Source: Parvibaculum sp.
GTDB taxonomy: Bacteria; Pseudomonadota; Alphaproteobacteria; Parvibaculales; Parvibaculaceae
Length of the DNA stretch: 64,000 nt
Direction of reading: 5' to 3'
Assembly (NCBI GenBank): GCA_019635975.1
Contig: JAHBYM010000001.1
Location: 1-64,000 of the forward strand
Program-made: the position numbers and the translations under genes
Part shown: positions 8,584-17,648 of the stretch, piece after piece
Layout: each line of letters starts with the position of its first letter
How positions within the stretch are numbered: position 1 is the stretch's first letter
Notes under the pieces: model-generated
Told to the model about the DNA's origin: nothing
Databases searched by the model: none
Seen by the model: only the letters and a program-made list of their open reading frames with translations

Positions 8584-9480
8584 ATGACAGACAGGCAGCC
8601 CCGTTACCGCGACGTCAGAGCGGGTTCGAACATCTTGCGCACCGCCGTCTGGCATGGCGAAAGCAAGGGCAAGGGCAGTGCGAAGGGCCGGCCGTTGCTG
8701 TTCTTCAACGGCATCGGCGCCAACATCGAATTGATCGCGCCGCTCGCCGAAGCGCTGACCGATCGGGACATCATTGCCTTTGACGCCCCCGGCGTCGGTG
8801 GCTCCGCGGCCGCCAGCATTCCCTATCGCCCGTGGAATCTCGCGCGCATGGCGGCAGCCATTCTCGATGAACTCGGCTATCACGGCGAAGTCGATGTGAT
8901 GGGCGTCTCCTGGGGCGGCGCGATGGCGCAGCAATTCGCCTTCCAGTTCGGCTCGCGCGTCCACCGGCTCATTCTCTGTGCGACATCGGCCGGTATGTTA
9001 ATGGTGCCGGGCAATCCGAAGGCGCTGATGAAGCTCGCCCATCCGCGCCGCTACATGGACCCCGCCTATCTGATGCAGCATTTCGAAATGCTCTATGGCG
9101 ACGACGAGGCCGGTGCGCCTGATCATTCGAGCCGCCTGCGCGCGCCGACGATCCGCGGCTACTTCTATCAACTGCTCGCCGGCATCGGCTGGACCAGCGT
9201 GCCCTTCCTTCCCTTCATCAAGCAGCCGACGCTGGTGCTCTCCGGCGACAACGACCAGATCGTGCCGCTGATCAATGGCCGCTTCCTCGCCCAGATCATT
9301 CCGGGCGCTCGCCTCGAAATCGTCTCCGGCGGCCATCTCTTCCTGGTCTCGCGCGCCAATGAGGTGATCCCGCTGATCCGCGACTTCCTCGACGAGGTGG
9401 TCGAAAAGCGCCCTTTCGCCGCCCGTCGCGCTAAGGCCGCGGCATCCGCGGCGCCTTTCACCGTCAAAATGGCCGATTGA
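8584..9480 (+). CDS. phaZ: Intracellular PHA depolymerase, alpha/beta hydrolase (PhaZ-like)
   Basis: A 298-residue alpha/beta hydrolase with oxyanion region FFNGIGANIE, nucleophile elbow GVSWGG (Ser109), a late Asp in SGDNDQIVP and His in SGGHLFLVSRA. The pattern GIGANIELIAPLAEAL and FDAPGVGGS matches the intracellular medium-chain-length PHA depolymerases, and position directly after phaC supports the call. No signal peptide, as expected for a granule-associated cytoplasmic enzyme. The ATG at 8584 follows ccggag. The C-terminal tail is basic and Ala-rich, possibly granule-binding. It could instead be a generic esterase, but the context makes that less likely. Confidence 0.85.
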   Translation: MTDRQPRYRDVRAGSNILRTAVWHGESKGKGSAKGRPLLFFNGIGANIELIAPLAEALTDRDIIAFDAPGVGGSAAASIPYRPWNLARMAAAILDELGYHGEVDVMGVSWGGAMAQQFAFQFGSRVHRLILCATSAGMLMVPGNPKALMKLAHPRRYMDPAYLMQHFEMLYGDDEAGAPDHSSRLRAPTIRGYFYQLLAGIGWTSVPFLPFIKQPTLVLSGDNDQIVPLINGRFLAQIIPGARLEIVSGGHLFLVSRANEVIPLIRDFLDEVVEKRPFAARRAKAAASAAPFTVKMAD

Positions 9481-9607
9481 GGCCTCTCGCGCCGAAATGG
9501 ATGCCGCGGGCCCTTCGGGGCTCGCTTGCCTGCCGCCACCCGCATGGCTATTGTAATGGTCAGCATTAAAAACGTTCCGATCGCGGATCGGAGCAGGGGG
9601 GCGAGAC

Positions 9608-11263
9608 ATGAAAATCGGAAAGCGCGGCATCGGCGTTCTCGCCGGTTTGGTGGTTGTCGTTATCGTCGCGGGCGTCCTGTTCAGCCGCTACTGGATTTAC
9701 ATTCCTGGCCTCATCGACGCCTGGCGCGATCCGGTCGGCCCCAATGTCGAAATCGTCTGGGAAGAGGGCCCGGCCGAAGCGGCGCAATCGCCCGCCGAAC
9801 GCGCACCCAACATCATCGTCATTCTGGTCGACGACATGGGTTTCAACGAACTGACGCTGCATGGCGGCCTTGCCGGCGGCACCGTGCCGACGCCGCACAT
9901 CGACGCCATCGCCAGGAACGGCGTCACCTTCACCAACGGCTATGCTGGCAACGCCACCTGCGCGCCCTCGCGCGCCGCCATCATGACCGGCCGCTTTGCC
10001 ACCCGCTTCGGCTTCGAATTCACGCCGGCCCCCAAGGCCTTCGCCAAAAACATTGCGCGTTTCAATCGCGATGCAGGCGCCATCTACTACGCGGATCGCG
10101 AACCTCTGGTGCCCGAACCCGATCTGATGACACTGCCTGCCGACGAAATCACCATCGCCGAAACCCTGCAGGCGGCCGGCTACCGCACGCTGATGCTCGG
10201 CAAGTGGCATATCGGCGGCACCGAAACGTCACGTCCCGAAAAGCGCGGCTTCGACGAGGCGCTGGGCTTCATGCGTGGCGCCTCGCTTTTTCTGCCGGTC
10301 AACGACCCGAACGTCGTCAACTCGAAGCAGGATTTCGACCCGATCGACCAGTTTCTCTGGGCCAATCTTCCCTTCGCCATCGAGTTCAACGGTTCGCAGC
10401 GCTTCGCACCGTCTCACTACATGACGGATTATCTGACCGACGAAGCGGTCAAGGCGATCCACGCCAACCGCAACCGCCCCTTCTTCATGTATCTCTCCTA
10501 CAATGCGCCGCACACACCGCTTCAGGCACTGAAGTCGGACTATGATGCACTCTCGCATATCGAAAACCACACCGAGCGCGTTTATGCGGCGATGATCGTC
10601 GCGCTCGACCGCGGCGTGCAGAAAGTGACGGAAGCCCTGCGCGCGAACGGTCTGGAAGAAAACACCATCGTCATGTTCACCAGCGACAATGGCGGCGCCC
10701 ATTATGTCGGCCTCCCCGATCTCAACAAACCCTATCGCGGCTGGAAGATCACCTTCTTCGAGGGTGGCATTCACGTACCCTATTTCATGCAATGGCCGGC
10801 CCGCATTCCGGCAGGCACCGTCTATGACGGTCCGGCCGCGCATGTCGACATCTTCACGACCGCGGCGGTTGCCGCCGGCGCCGTGCCGCCTTCCGACCGC
10901 ATCATCGACGGCGTCGATCTTGTGTCGCTGGCGCTCGGCGAAGCGCCGCGCCCCGACCGGCCGCTCTTCTGGCGCTCGGGTCACTACAAGGCGCTTCTGA
11001 GCGACGGCTGGAAACTTCAGGTCGCCGAGCGGCCGGCGCGCAACTGGCTGTTCAATCTCGCGGTCGATCCGACCGAGAAGTACGATCTTTCGGAGGCCGA
11101 ACCCGCCAAGCTCGCCGAAATGATTGCGCTTCTGAACGAAATAGACAGCGAGCAGTCCGATCCGATCTGGCCTGCCCTGCTCGAAGGCCCTGTCATGATC
11201 GACCGTCCGCTGGGCGGTGCGCCGCGCGGACCGGACGATGAATATGTTCTCTGGCCGAACTAG
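9608..11263 (+). CDS. Membrane-anchored type I sulfatase
   Basis: A 551-residue sulfatase of the alkaline phosphatase superfamily, hydrolysing sulfate esters. Residues 8-26 are an uncleaved-looking hydrophobic anchor, so the catalytic domain probably faces the periplasm. NIIVILVDDMGFNELTLHG supplies metal-binding Asp residues, and Cys118 in CAPSRAAIMTGR is the residue converted to formylglycine. GKWHIGG, HTPLQALKSDY and FTSDNGG are the usual downstream motifs. A cleavable signal peptide is absent by eye. It overlaps the next gene, a formylglycine-generating enzyme, so enzyme and activator are probably translationally coupled. The sulfated substrate is unknown; tandem sulfotransferase-like genes lie 3 kb upstream. 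Confidence 0.9.
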   Translation: MKIGKRGIGVLAGLVVVVIVAGVLFSRYWIYIPGLIDAWRDPVGPNVEIVWEEGPAEAAQSPAERAPNIIVILVDDMGFNELTLHGGLAGGTVPTPHIDAIARNGVTFTNGYAGNATCAPSRAAIMTGRFATRFGFEFTPAPKAFAKNIARFNRDAGAIYYADREPLVPEPDLMTLPADEITIAETLQAAGYRTLMLGKWHIGGTETSRPEKRGFDEALGFMRGASLFLPVNDPNVVNSKQDFDPIDQFLWANLPFAIEFNGSQRFAPSHYMTDYLTDEAVKAIHANRNRPFFMYLSYNAPHTPLQALKSDYDALSHIENHTERVYAAMIVALDRGVQKVTEALRANGLEENTIVMFTSDNGGAHYVGLPDLNKPYRGWKITFFEGGIHVPYFMQWPARIPAGTVYDGPAAHVDIFTTAAVAAGAVPPSDRIIDGVDLVSLALGEAPRPDRPLFWRSGHYKALLSDGWKLQVAERPARNWLFNLAVDPTEKYDLSEAEPAKLAEMIALLNEIDSEQSDPIWPALLEGPVMIDRPLGGAPRGPDDEYVLWPN

Positions 11264-12209
11264 AACGATTGCACTCTCGATTGCGGCAGCAGTGCTTCTC
11301 GGCGCCGCCGCGATCGTCGCCGTCTGGACCGTCGGCGGCCGGGAGACGGCGCGGCTTGCAGCGGCTGAGCCGTCACGCTGCCTCGCGGATGGCGACGATC
11401 GCGGCGACGTCTGGGTCCCGCCCGGAACCTTTATGATGGGCGACACCGTCTATCCGGAAGAGGGCCCGCCGCGCCAGGTCTCGGTCGAAGGTTTCTGGAT
11501 GGACCGCACCGAAGTCACCAATCGCGACTTCGCGGCCTTTGTCGCCGCCACCGGCTATGTGACGGTCGCCGAACGTCCGGTCGATGCGGCGCTGCATCCG
11601 CACCTCCCGCCCGAAATGCGGCTGCCCGGCGCGGTCGTCTTCGTGATGCCCAACGATGTCGATGGCATGGGCGACATCTCGCAATGGTGGCAATATGTCC
11701 CTGGCGCGAACTGGCGTCAGCCGGGCGGGCCGAAAACTTCCATCGAGGGCCGCGACGATTTTCCGGTCACCGCCGTCGCGCTCGAGGATGCGCGCGCCTA
11801 TGCGCAATGGAGGGGCAGGGCGCTCCCCACCGAAGCCGAGTGGGAATGGGCGGCCCGAGCCGCCGATCCGGATGCGCCGCCCGCGCGCGAACGTCCGAAA
11901 GAGGCAAACACCTGGCAGGGTCTGTTTCCGGTCGTCAACACCGCCGAGGACGGCTTCGTCGGCATTGCGCCGGTGGGCTGTTTCGAGACCAACGCGCTCG
12001 GACTCCACGACATGCTCGGCAATCTCTGGGAATGGACGGCCGACCCCTATGACGGCCGCCGCGACGCGCATGTCATCAAGGGCGGCTCATATCTTTGCGC
12101 GCCGAACTACTGCTTGCGCTACCGCCCGGCGGCGCGCCAGCCGCAGGAGGTGGATCTTGCCACCACCCATCTCGGATTCCGCACGGTCGCCGCCGCGCCG
12201 GGCCCCTGA
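11238..12209 (+). CDS. Formylglycine-generating enzyme (FGE/SUMF1-like), membrane-anchored
   Basis: Installs Calpha-formylglycine at the CxPSR cysteine of sulfatases. The FGE-sulfatase domain is recognised by VPPGTFMMGDTVYPEEGPPR, GFWMDRTEVTNRDFAAFV, ALPTEAEWEWAAR and HDMLGNLWEWTADP. Cys287 and Cys292 (GGSYLCAPNYCLRYRP) occupy the place of the copper-binding catalytic pair of true FGEs, so this is predicted active rather than a binding-only homologue. An N-terminal hydrophobic segment (about residues 8-25) predicts a membrane anchor with the enzyme outside the cytoplasm. The ATG at 11238 overlaps the sulfatase gene by 26 bases; the ATG at 11244 is also possible. 323 residues. Confidence 0.88.
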   Translation: MNMFSGRTRTIALSIAAAVLLGAAAIVAVWTVGGRETARLAAAEPSRCLADGDDRGDVWVPPGTFMMGDTVYPEEGPPRQVSVEGFWMDRTEVTNRDFAAFVAATGYVTVAERPVDAALHPHLPPEMRLPGAVVFVMPNDVDGMGDISQWWQYVPGANWRQPGGPKTSIEGRDDFPVTAVALEDARAYAQWRGRALPTEAEWEWAARAADPDAPPARERPKEANTWQGLFPVVNTAEDGFVGIAPVGCFETNALGLHDMLGNLWEWTADPYDGRRDAHVIKGGSYLCAPNYCLRYRPAARQPQEVDLATTHLGFRTVAAAPGP

Positions 12210-12295
12210 CCGGCCCCCCGACCGGCCTCTGCCATTCGGCATATCGTCACCCGTTGCCGCCTTTGCTACGGTCGTCGGTAGAGGGGGATTCGACA

Positions 12296-14116
12296 ATGAA
12301 ACCGGAAAGTCAGGCGGCGCCCGTGTCGGCGATCGATCTCAATCCGTTTCTTGGACGGGTATTCGCTGTTGACATCGCCGATCCCGTCGTGCTCCGCACC
12401 TTTGCCGACCGTGTCGATCTGATCTTTCGTCACGCCCGCACGGGCGTTCTTGTCCACATCCTGGTCGTCACGGTGACCGCCTATTCGATGGATGCCGGTT
12501 ACAACACCCGCGACGCCTGGACCTGGGGTGCGGTGATGATTGCGCTCGGGCTCTTGCGCAGTCTCGCCATCGAGCTCTATCTCCGTGGTCATGCGGGCCT
12601 CACAAACCCGGTACGTGCACTGATCGTCTTCTATGCCATCATCGGCATCACCGGCCTTTGCTGGGGCGCGGGCGGGGCCTTCGTGCTGCCGGACGAGTCG
12701 GCGCGGCAGGTCTTTTTCATCATGATGCTGAGCGGCACTGCCGCCGGCACCGTCACGACGCTGGCGCCTTTCTATTCGGCGCAGATTCTGGCGCTGTGCA
12801 CCTCGCTGCTGCCGCTGATGTTGCGCCTGGCCTTCGACGGCAGCAACGAAGAAGCGATCATGGCGGCCGCGCTGGTGCTGTTCATGGCAGCCATGTTTGC
12901 GACCGGCCGCAACACGCATCTCGCGGTGGTGTCGAGCCTCCGGTTGCGCCTCGAGAATGTCGACCTGCTCGACAGCCTGCGCCGCAAGAGCGAGGAACTC
13001 GACGCCACTTCGCGCGCAAAGACACGCTTTCTTGCCGCCGCCAGCCACGATCTCCGCCAGCCGCTTCATGCGCTACGCCTTCAGGCCGAGTCGTTGGGGG
13101 TGAGCGTTGCCGCGGGTACCCGTGCCCGTACCATCATCGACCGTATCGGACTCTCCGTCGATGCGATGGAACGGCTGCTGAACAGCTTGCTCGACATTTC
13201 GAAGCTCGACGCCGGTGTGGTGAAGCCCCAGGTGGTCGAGTTTCGCGTCGACACGCTGCTCGACGCGCTGCGTCAGGAGTTCGGGCCCCAGGCATCGGCC
13301 GCCGGCTGCGACTTGCGGTTTCTGCGGCGTGGCGACTGGCTGGAGAGCGACCCGACATTGATCGAAACGATTCTTCGAAACCTTATCGGAAATGCGATCC
13401 GTCACGCACCGGGCGCGAAAATACTTGTCGGCTGCCGCCGTTTCGGCGATGCCGTCTGCATCCTCGTTGCCGACACCGGTCCGGGCATCGCCCCGGAATA
13501 TCTCGACCGCGTCTTCGAGGAGTTTTTCCAGACGGACAACCCTGAGCGCGACCGCGACAAGGGCCTCGGTCTCGGCCTGTCGATTGTCAGCCGCGTGGCG
13601 ACGCTGCTCGATCTGCGGATGGAGTTCCGCTCGGTCCCGGGCCGCGGCACCCGCTTCATCTTCATTGTCCCGCCGCCGCCCGCCCCGCGGGCGGTGACGC
13701 AACCTTCTGCGCCCATGCCCGCGTCGCGCAGCCTCGCCGGCATCGCAGGCAGTACGGTCTGGATTGTCGATGACGACGAGAGCGGTCGCCTTGCTCTGGC
13801 CGATGTCGTGGCGCAATGGGGCTGCGAGACATCGGCGGCCGCCTCGGCGGCCGAGCTTCTGAGCGCCGGCCTCGCCGCGCCGGATTTCGTCATTGCCGAC
13901 TACCGGCTTCGCGAGCAAACCACCGGCGTCGAGGCAATCCGCGACATCCGCGCCCATTTCGACGATGCCGGCCTGCCGGCGGTCATCGTCACCGGCGACA
14001 CGGCGCCGGAAAGGCTGCGCGAACTCGCAGCTTCCGGCGTCCATGTGCTGCACAAGCCGGTACAGCTCGGCCGTCTGCGCTCGATCATGGCGAACCTGAT
14101 GGCGCGCGCGGAGTGA
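12296..14116 (+). CDS. Hybrid sensor histidine kinase with C-terminal receiver
   Basis: A 606-residue membrane sensor. Residues 40-215 hold about six hydrophobic segments with no large extracytoplasmic domain. A short coiled linker leads to the H-box AASHDLRQPLHALR (His251), then ATPase motifs DTGPGIAPEYLDRVFEEFF and GLGLGLSIV. A receiver domain follows a Pro-rich linker (VWIVDDDESGR, phospho-acceptor Asp535 in IADYRL, VIVTGDT, and Lys in LHKPVQ). The ATG at 12296 follows gaggggg. The signal is unknown; the seven-residue gap to the convergent DUF1329 gene has no terminator that I can see. No response regulator is adjacent on this strand, so phosphate may pass to an unlinked partner. Confidence 0.88.
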   Translation: MKPESQAAPVSAIDLNPFLGRVFAVDIADPVVLRTFADRVDLIFRHARTGVLVHILVVTVTAYSMDAGYNTRDAWTWGAVMIALGLLRSLAIELYLRGHAGLTNPVRALIVFYAIIGITGLCWGAGGAFVLPDESARQVFFIMMLSGTAAGTVTTLAPFYSAQILALCTSLLPLMLRLAFDGSNEEAIMAAALVLFMAAMFATGRNTHLAVVSSLRLRLENVDLLDSLRRKSEELDATSRAKTRFLAAASHDLRQPLHALRLQAESLGVSVAAGTRARTIIDRIGLSVDAMERLLNSLLDISKLDAGVVKPQVVEFRVDTLLDALRQEFGPQASAAGCDLRFLRRGDWLESDPTLIETILRNLIGNAIRHAPGAKILVGCRRFGDAVCILVADTGPGIAPEYLDRVFEEFFQTDNPERDRDKGLGLGLSIVSRVATLLDLRMEFRSVPGRGTRFIFIVPPPPAPRAVTQPSAPMPASRSLAGIAGSTVWIVDDDESGRLALADVVAQWGCETSAAASAAELLSAGLAAPDFVIADYRLREQTTGVEAIRDIRAHFDDAGLPAVIVTGDTAPERLRELAASGVHVLHKPVQLGRLRSIMANLMARAE

Positions 14117-14122
14117 CGCGGC

Positions 14123-15478
14123 CTACCGCACCACGAGCCGCCGGAGCGCGGCCGGCGTGAATTCGTCGTCTTTCAGCGCGTCGGCGTGATAGTCGGGCGC
14201 CGGTTCCTGCGCCTTCAATTGCTGCACATGATAGCGCCCGGTGGCAAAGTCATAGGCGATCTCGGAATCCATCGCGCAAAACGGCACTTCGTAATAGTTG
14301 AGCACATAGGCTTCCTGTGCCCGCGCCACGGCGCCGTCCGCGCCGTAGAGATCGGTCTGCACGACCATCCAGCTGTCTTCGTCGACATAAAGCGTGCGCC
14401 GGTGAAAGGCGTGCCGCGCGCCGTCCTTCAACCGCCCGTCGACCACCCAAACCCGATGCAGCTCGTAGCGCACCGCTTCGGGGTTCAGGTGCCCGCCTTG
14501 CAGTATCTCCGAATAATTGAATTCGCCGGAGCTGAGCTTGTAGGTGTTGTAAGGCGTCAGGATTTCGCGCTTGCCTTCGAGCGTCCAGTCATAAAGGTCA
14601 AGCGCGCCGTTATACATGAACTGCATGTCGCTGAAGCGCAGGTTCTCCGATCCCGGAATGGGGCTGTCATAGGCGCTGCGCGCCGCCGCCACCACGCGCC
14701 GGTTCTGCGGGCTGTACAGCCAGCCGAAGCGTTCCTGTATTTTCTGGTTGATCGTATTGTGAAACAGGAACGCGCTGCCCGCCTGTTGCGCCGGTGCGGT
14801 GTTGATACGGATCCATTTCGATTCGACATTGTTGAGGTCGGAAATGTCGCCAAGCGCCGGATCGGCATAGCTGTTGATGCGACGGTCGGAACTTTGCACC
14901 AGCGTATAGGCACCGCCGCTGGTCGGCGCCGCCGCCACCACCTGCATGGTGCTCTTGTGGCCGCGATAACCGAGAATGTGATTCCAGATGACCTGCTTGG
15001 CGTCCGTCGGAACAGGGAAGGGCGAACTGACCCGCGCACCCTCCACACCGTTTCCGTCGTCGACAAGCCGCGCATTGGCGGCATTGTGCTTCATCGCGTC
15101 GTAGACCGTCTGCGGATAGGCGCAAGCGCGTCGCGTCGGATAGACGTTGAGCTTGTAGGTCGCGTGGGCCTGCATCATCGCCTTCTGGCCCTCGGTCAGA
15201 TTGGCGGCGTACTGGTCCATGTTCGAGGCATCGACTGTGTAGATCACGGCATCGCCCGCGAAGGGATCGACATGCTTTTGACCGGCCACATAACCCGCCG
15301 GCGGCGTCGCGATGCCGCCCGTCCATTCGGGGATGGTGCCGGCCGCGTTGCCGGCGCGCTCGGCGCCCATCGGCGTCAGGTCGGCGCCGAGCCGTGCCGG
15401 ATCGGCCGTCGCGGCTCCCGCCAGCATCGCCGAAAATGTCAGTGTAAGGACGAGACGTGAAGTCACGTTTCTTTTCAT
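14123..15478 (-). CDS. DUF1329 family secreted protein (Sec-type)
   Basis: A 451-residue protein with a Sec signal peptide (hydrophobic LVLTLTFSAMLAGAATA, cleavage near ADP). DUF1329 hallmarks are LTPMGAERAGNAAGTIPEWTGG near the N-terminus and RRVVAAARSAYDSPIPGSENLRF. The family adopts a LolA/LolB-like lipoprotein-carrier fold, so binding of a hydrophobic ligand in the periplasm is the best guess. It is longer and only distantly similar to the two Tat-signalled DUF1329 proteins at 47.1 and 51.5 kb. It is divergent from a NarL-type kinase/regulator pair over a 193-bp gap, which could control it. Ligand unknown. Confidence 0.85.
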   Translation of the reverse strand: MKRNVTSRLVLTLTFSAMLAGAATADPARLGADLTPMGAERAGNAAGTIPEWTGGIATPPAGYVAGQKHVDPFAGDAVIYTVDASNMDQYAANLTEGQKAMMQAHATYKLNVYPTRRACAYPQTVYDAMKHNAANARLVDDGNGVEGARVSSPFPVPTDAKQVIWNHILGYRGHKSTMQVVAAAPTSGGAYTLVQSSDRRINSYADPALGDISDLNNVESKWIRINTAPAQQAGSAFLFHNTINQKIQERFGWLYSPQNRRVVAAARSAYDSPIPGSENLRFSDMQFMYNGALDLYDWTLEGKREILTPYNTYKLSSGEFNYSEILQGGHLNPEAVRYELHRVWVVDGRLKDGARHAFHRRTLYVDEDSWMVVQTDLYGADGAVARAQEAYVLNYYEVPFCAMDSEIAYDFATGRYHVQQLKAQEPAPDYHADALKDDEFTPAALRRLVVR

Positions 15479-15671
15479 TTGTCTTCCTCCCTTTGTCCCG
15501 CCGTCGCGGTTCTTGCGGCGGGTTTTGTGCCGATTGCCTTCAATGACAATTGGTCAGTTGGTGCAAATCCTATCGGCCGCCCCCATTCCCGGCAATCGGA
15601 ACCGGCCGCAAAATGCGGAGTGCGGAGTGCGTCCGCTTGACCGCTCGTCCCGATCGCTGCTCACTAGGCAA

Positions 15672-16889
15672 ATGACAGATCGCGCTACCACAGACATGCC
15701 TGCCGCATTGCCCGATGCGAAAGCGGATCGCACCGCGCTCGCTCATTTGCGCAAGGCCGAGCACCAGATCGTCTGGCTGCGCTGGATCGGCATTGTCGGA
15801 TGGGCGTTGATTCTCTGGCGCGGCGATGCGATGGCCGATGCCGGCTGGGCCTGGGCCGTCTATGCAGGCGGTCTCGCCTATACCGGCTTTGCCCATTGGC
15901 GCGTCGCGGGCAACCGCCCAATCCTCTCCAGCGCCCGCATCACCACGGTCGGCGATCCGCTACTGGTCACGCTGATGTGCATTTTCACCGGAGGTCTCTC
16001 CTCGGTCTTCTTTCCCTTCTATTATTTCACGCTGCTTGCGGCGGTCTTCCGCTTCGGCGTGCCCGAGACATTGGGCCTGCTTGTGTTGACGGCGGCTTTG
16101 ACGGTCCTGCTCTATGTGGCGGCGCCCGGTCCGTCGCCCACCCCCGGCGATTTGTTGATTGTCCTCTTCTATCTGGGTTTTTCCGCGGCGCTGGGCATCA
16201 TGCTGGCGCGCTGGGCGCAGGAAAACATCGACCTCGCGGAATCGAGAGCGCGTGCGCTCGGCATTGCCCGCGACCGCGCCAAGGGGCTCGCCCGCCGTCT
16301 GATCCAGGCTGAGGAGGAGGAGCGCCGCCGCGCCGCCGCCGATATTCACGACCGCATGAGCGGTCACCTGTTCGCGCTGCGCCAGGGCGCCGATCGCGTC
16401 CGCGATGGCGGCCTCAGCGCCGCCGTCGCCGCACTGTCATCCGACGTCCGTACCCTGATGAACGAAATGCACCCGACCGTCCTCGACGATCTCGGCTTCT
16501 CGGTCGCGGTCGAGGAATATGTGGCCGCCCAGCGCGAACACGCACCCTTTTCGATTTCGCTCGATCTCGACCCCGCCTTGCGCAACTGGCATTGCCGTTC
16601 CGACGCCATGCTGTTCCGCATCTTGCAGGAAGCATTGCTGAACGTCCGCAAACATGCCGGTGCAAAAAACGTCTCGATCTCCTTCCGTAGCGACGGCCCC
16701 GGCGCCGCCCGCCTCGAAATCGCCGACGATGGCGCCGGCTTCGATCCGCAAAGTCCGGTCCCCGGTCATTTCGGTGTGCTGACGATGCGCGAGCGCGCCG
16801 GCGCGCTTGGCGGCTCGCTTGAAGTCCTGAGCCGGCCGGGGCAGGGTGCGCGCCTTGTCGTTTGCGTACCGGGAGGGGAAAAGACGTGA
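15672..16889 (+). CDS. NarL/DegS-type sensor histidine kinase
   Basis: A 405-residue membrane kinase. Residues 30-190 contain about five to six hydrophobic helices, then a helical linker, a HisKA_3 dimerisation segment with EEEERRRAAADIHDRMSG (His226), and a HATPase domain (FRILQEALLNVRKHAGAKNV, IADDGAGFDP, GVLTMRERAGALGGSLEV). This is the class that pairs with NarL/FixJ regulators. The start at 15672 follows actaggcaa, a poor site, and is chosen because the conserved membrane region begins soon after. It overlaps the regulator gene by four bases (GTGA), indicating translational coupling. No sensor domain outside the membrane is visible, so the signal may be hydrophobic or intramembrane. Confidence 0.87.
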   Translation: MTDRATTDMPAALPDAKADRTALAHLRKAEHQIVWLRWIGIVGWALILWRGDAMADAGWAWAVYAGGLAYTGFAHWRVAGNRPILSSARITTVGDPLLVTLMCIFTGGLSSVFFPFYYFTLLAAVFRFGVPETLGLLVLTAALTVLLYVAAPGPSPTPGDLLIVLFYLGFSAALGIMLARWAQENIDLAESRARALGIARDRAKGLARRLIQAEEEERRRAAADIHDRMSGHLFALRQGADRVRDGGLSAAVAALSSDVRTLMNEMHPTVLDDLGFSVAVEEYVAAQREHAPFSISLDLDPALRNWHCRSDAMLFRILQEALLNVRKHAGAKNVSISFRSDGPGAARLEIADDGAGFDPQSPVPGHFGVLTMRERAGALGGSLEVLSRPGQGARLVVCVPGGEKT

Positions 16890-17527
16890 GGAAGATTTTG
16901 GTCTATCTGATCGACGACCATCATGTGCTGCGTCAGGCGGTGGTCGAAATGCTCGAGGCGGAAGGCGACATCGCGGTCGCGGGCCAGGCGGGCGATGCGC
17001 GCAGCGGCATCGACGCCGTCGCCGCCGCCCGGCCCGACATCGTCATTCTCGACCTCAAGATGCCCGGCATGAGCGGCCTCGCCGCCATCGGCGAAATCCT
17101 GCGCGCCGCGCCCAAGACCGGCATCATCGTCTTCACCATGTACGACAATCCCGCCTATGTCTGGGAAACGACCAATGCCGGCGCCAGCGGCTATGTTCTG
17201 AAAAGCGCCTCCAAGGACGATCTGCTGCGCGCGGTGCGCGCCGTACATGCCGGCGCGGGCTACCTGCAGGCCGAGGTCACGAAGCCGCTCCTGCGCCGTC
17301 TTGCCCAGGAGGCGCGTTCGGCCGGCCAGAAGGCGTCCCTCACCTCGCGCGAATTGCAGGTGCTCGAATGCCTGGCCGAAGGCCAGAGCAACAAGGTCAT
17401 CGCCGCCAATCTCTCGATCACCGAGGACACGGTGAAAGCCCACCTGAAAAGCCTCTACGACAAGCTCGGCGCCTCCGACCGCGCCCATGCGGTGGCGATT
17501 TCCCTGCGCCAGCAATTGATCGAATAG
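16886..17527 (+). CDS. NarL/LuxR-family response regulator
   Basis: A 213-residue regulator with receiver (VYLIDDHHVLRQAVVEML, phospho-acceptor Asp56 in IVILDLKMPGMSG, Lys in YVLKSASKDDL) and C-terminal LuxR HTH (LTSRELQVLECLAEGQSNKV, ITEDTVKAHLKSLYDKLGA). The GTG at 16886 is preceded by gggagggg and overlaps the kinase stop, so it is preferred over upstream alternatives. Cognate partner of the kinase just upstream. A possible half-site-like sequence, CGTGTAGT, occurs 50 bp downstream of its stop and at two more intergenic sites in the window. Binding to it is only conjecture. Confidence 0.9.
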   Translation: MRKILVYLIDDHHVLRQAVVEMLEAEGDIAVAGQAGDARSGIDAVAAARPDIVILDLKMPGMSGLAAIGEILRAAPKTGIIVFTMYDNPAYVWETTNAGASGYVLKSASKDDLLRAVRAVHAGAGYLQAEVTKPLLRRLAQEARSAGQKASLTSRELQVLECLAEGQSNKVIAANLSITEDTVKAHLKSLYDKLGASDRAHAVAISLRQQLIE

Positions 17528-17576
17528 CCCCGGCGCCCGCCGCCTTCACCCGATCGCGCCAGCCCGCCCCCTCATC

Positions 17577-17584
17577 CGTGTAGT
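17577..17584. promoter_or_regulatory. CGTGTAGT motif upstream of amidohydrolase-SDR operon
   Basis: CCGTGTAGTACCG (17576-17588) lies 72 bp before the amidohydrolase start. The same 8-mer in similar context occurs at 38105-38112 and 44290-44297. The complement TACTACA resembles NarL-type heptamer half-sites. Whether it is bound by a regulator is unknown. Confidence 0.25.
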
Positions 17585-17648
17585 ACCGCGCGCCCGCGCC
17601 CGGGCCGACCCTGTCCGGAATCGAAAAAAGGTAGAGGGAGGCAGGCCC

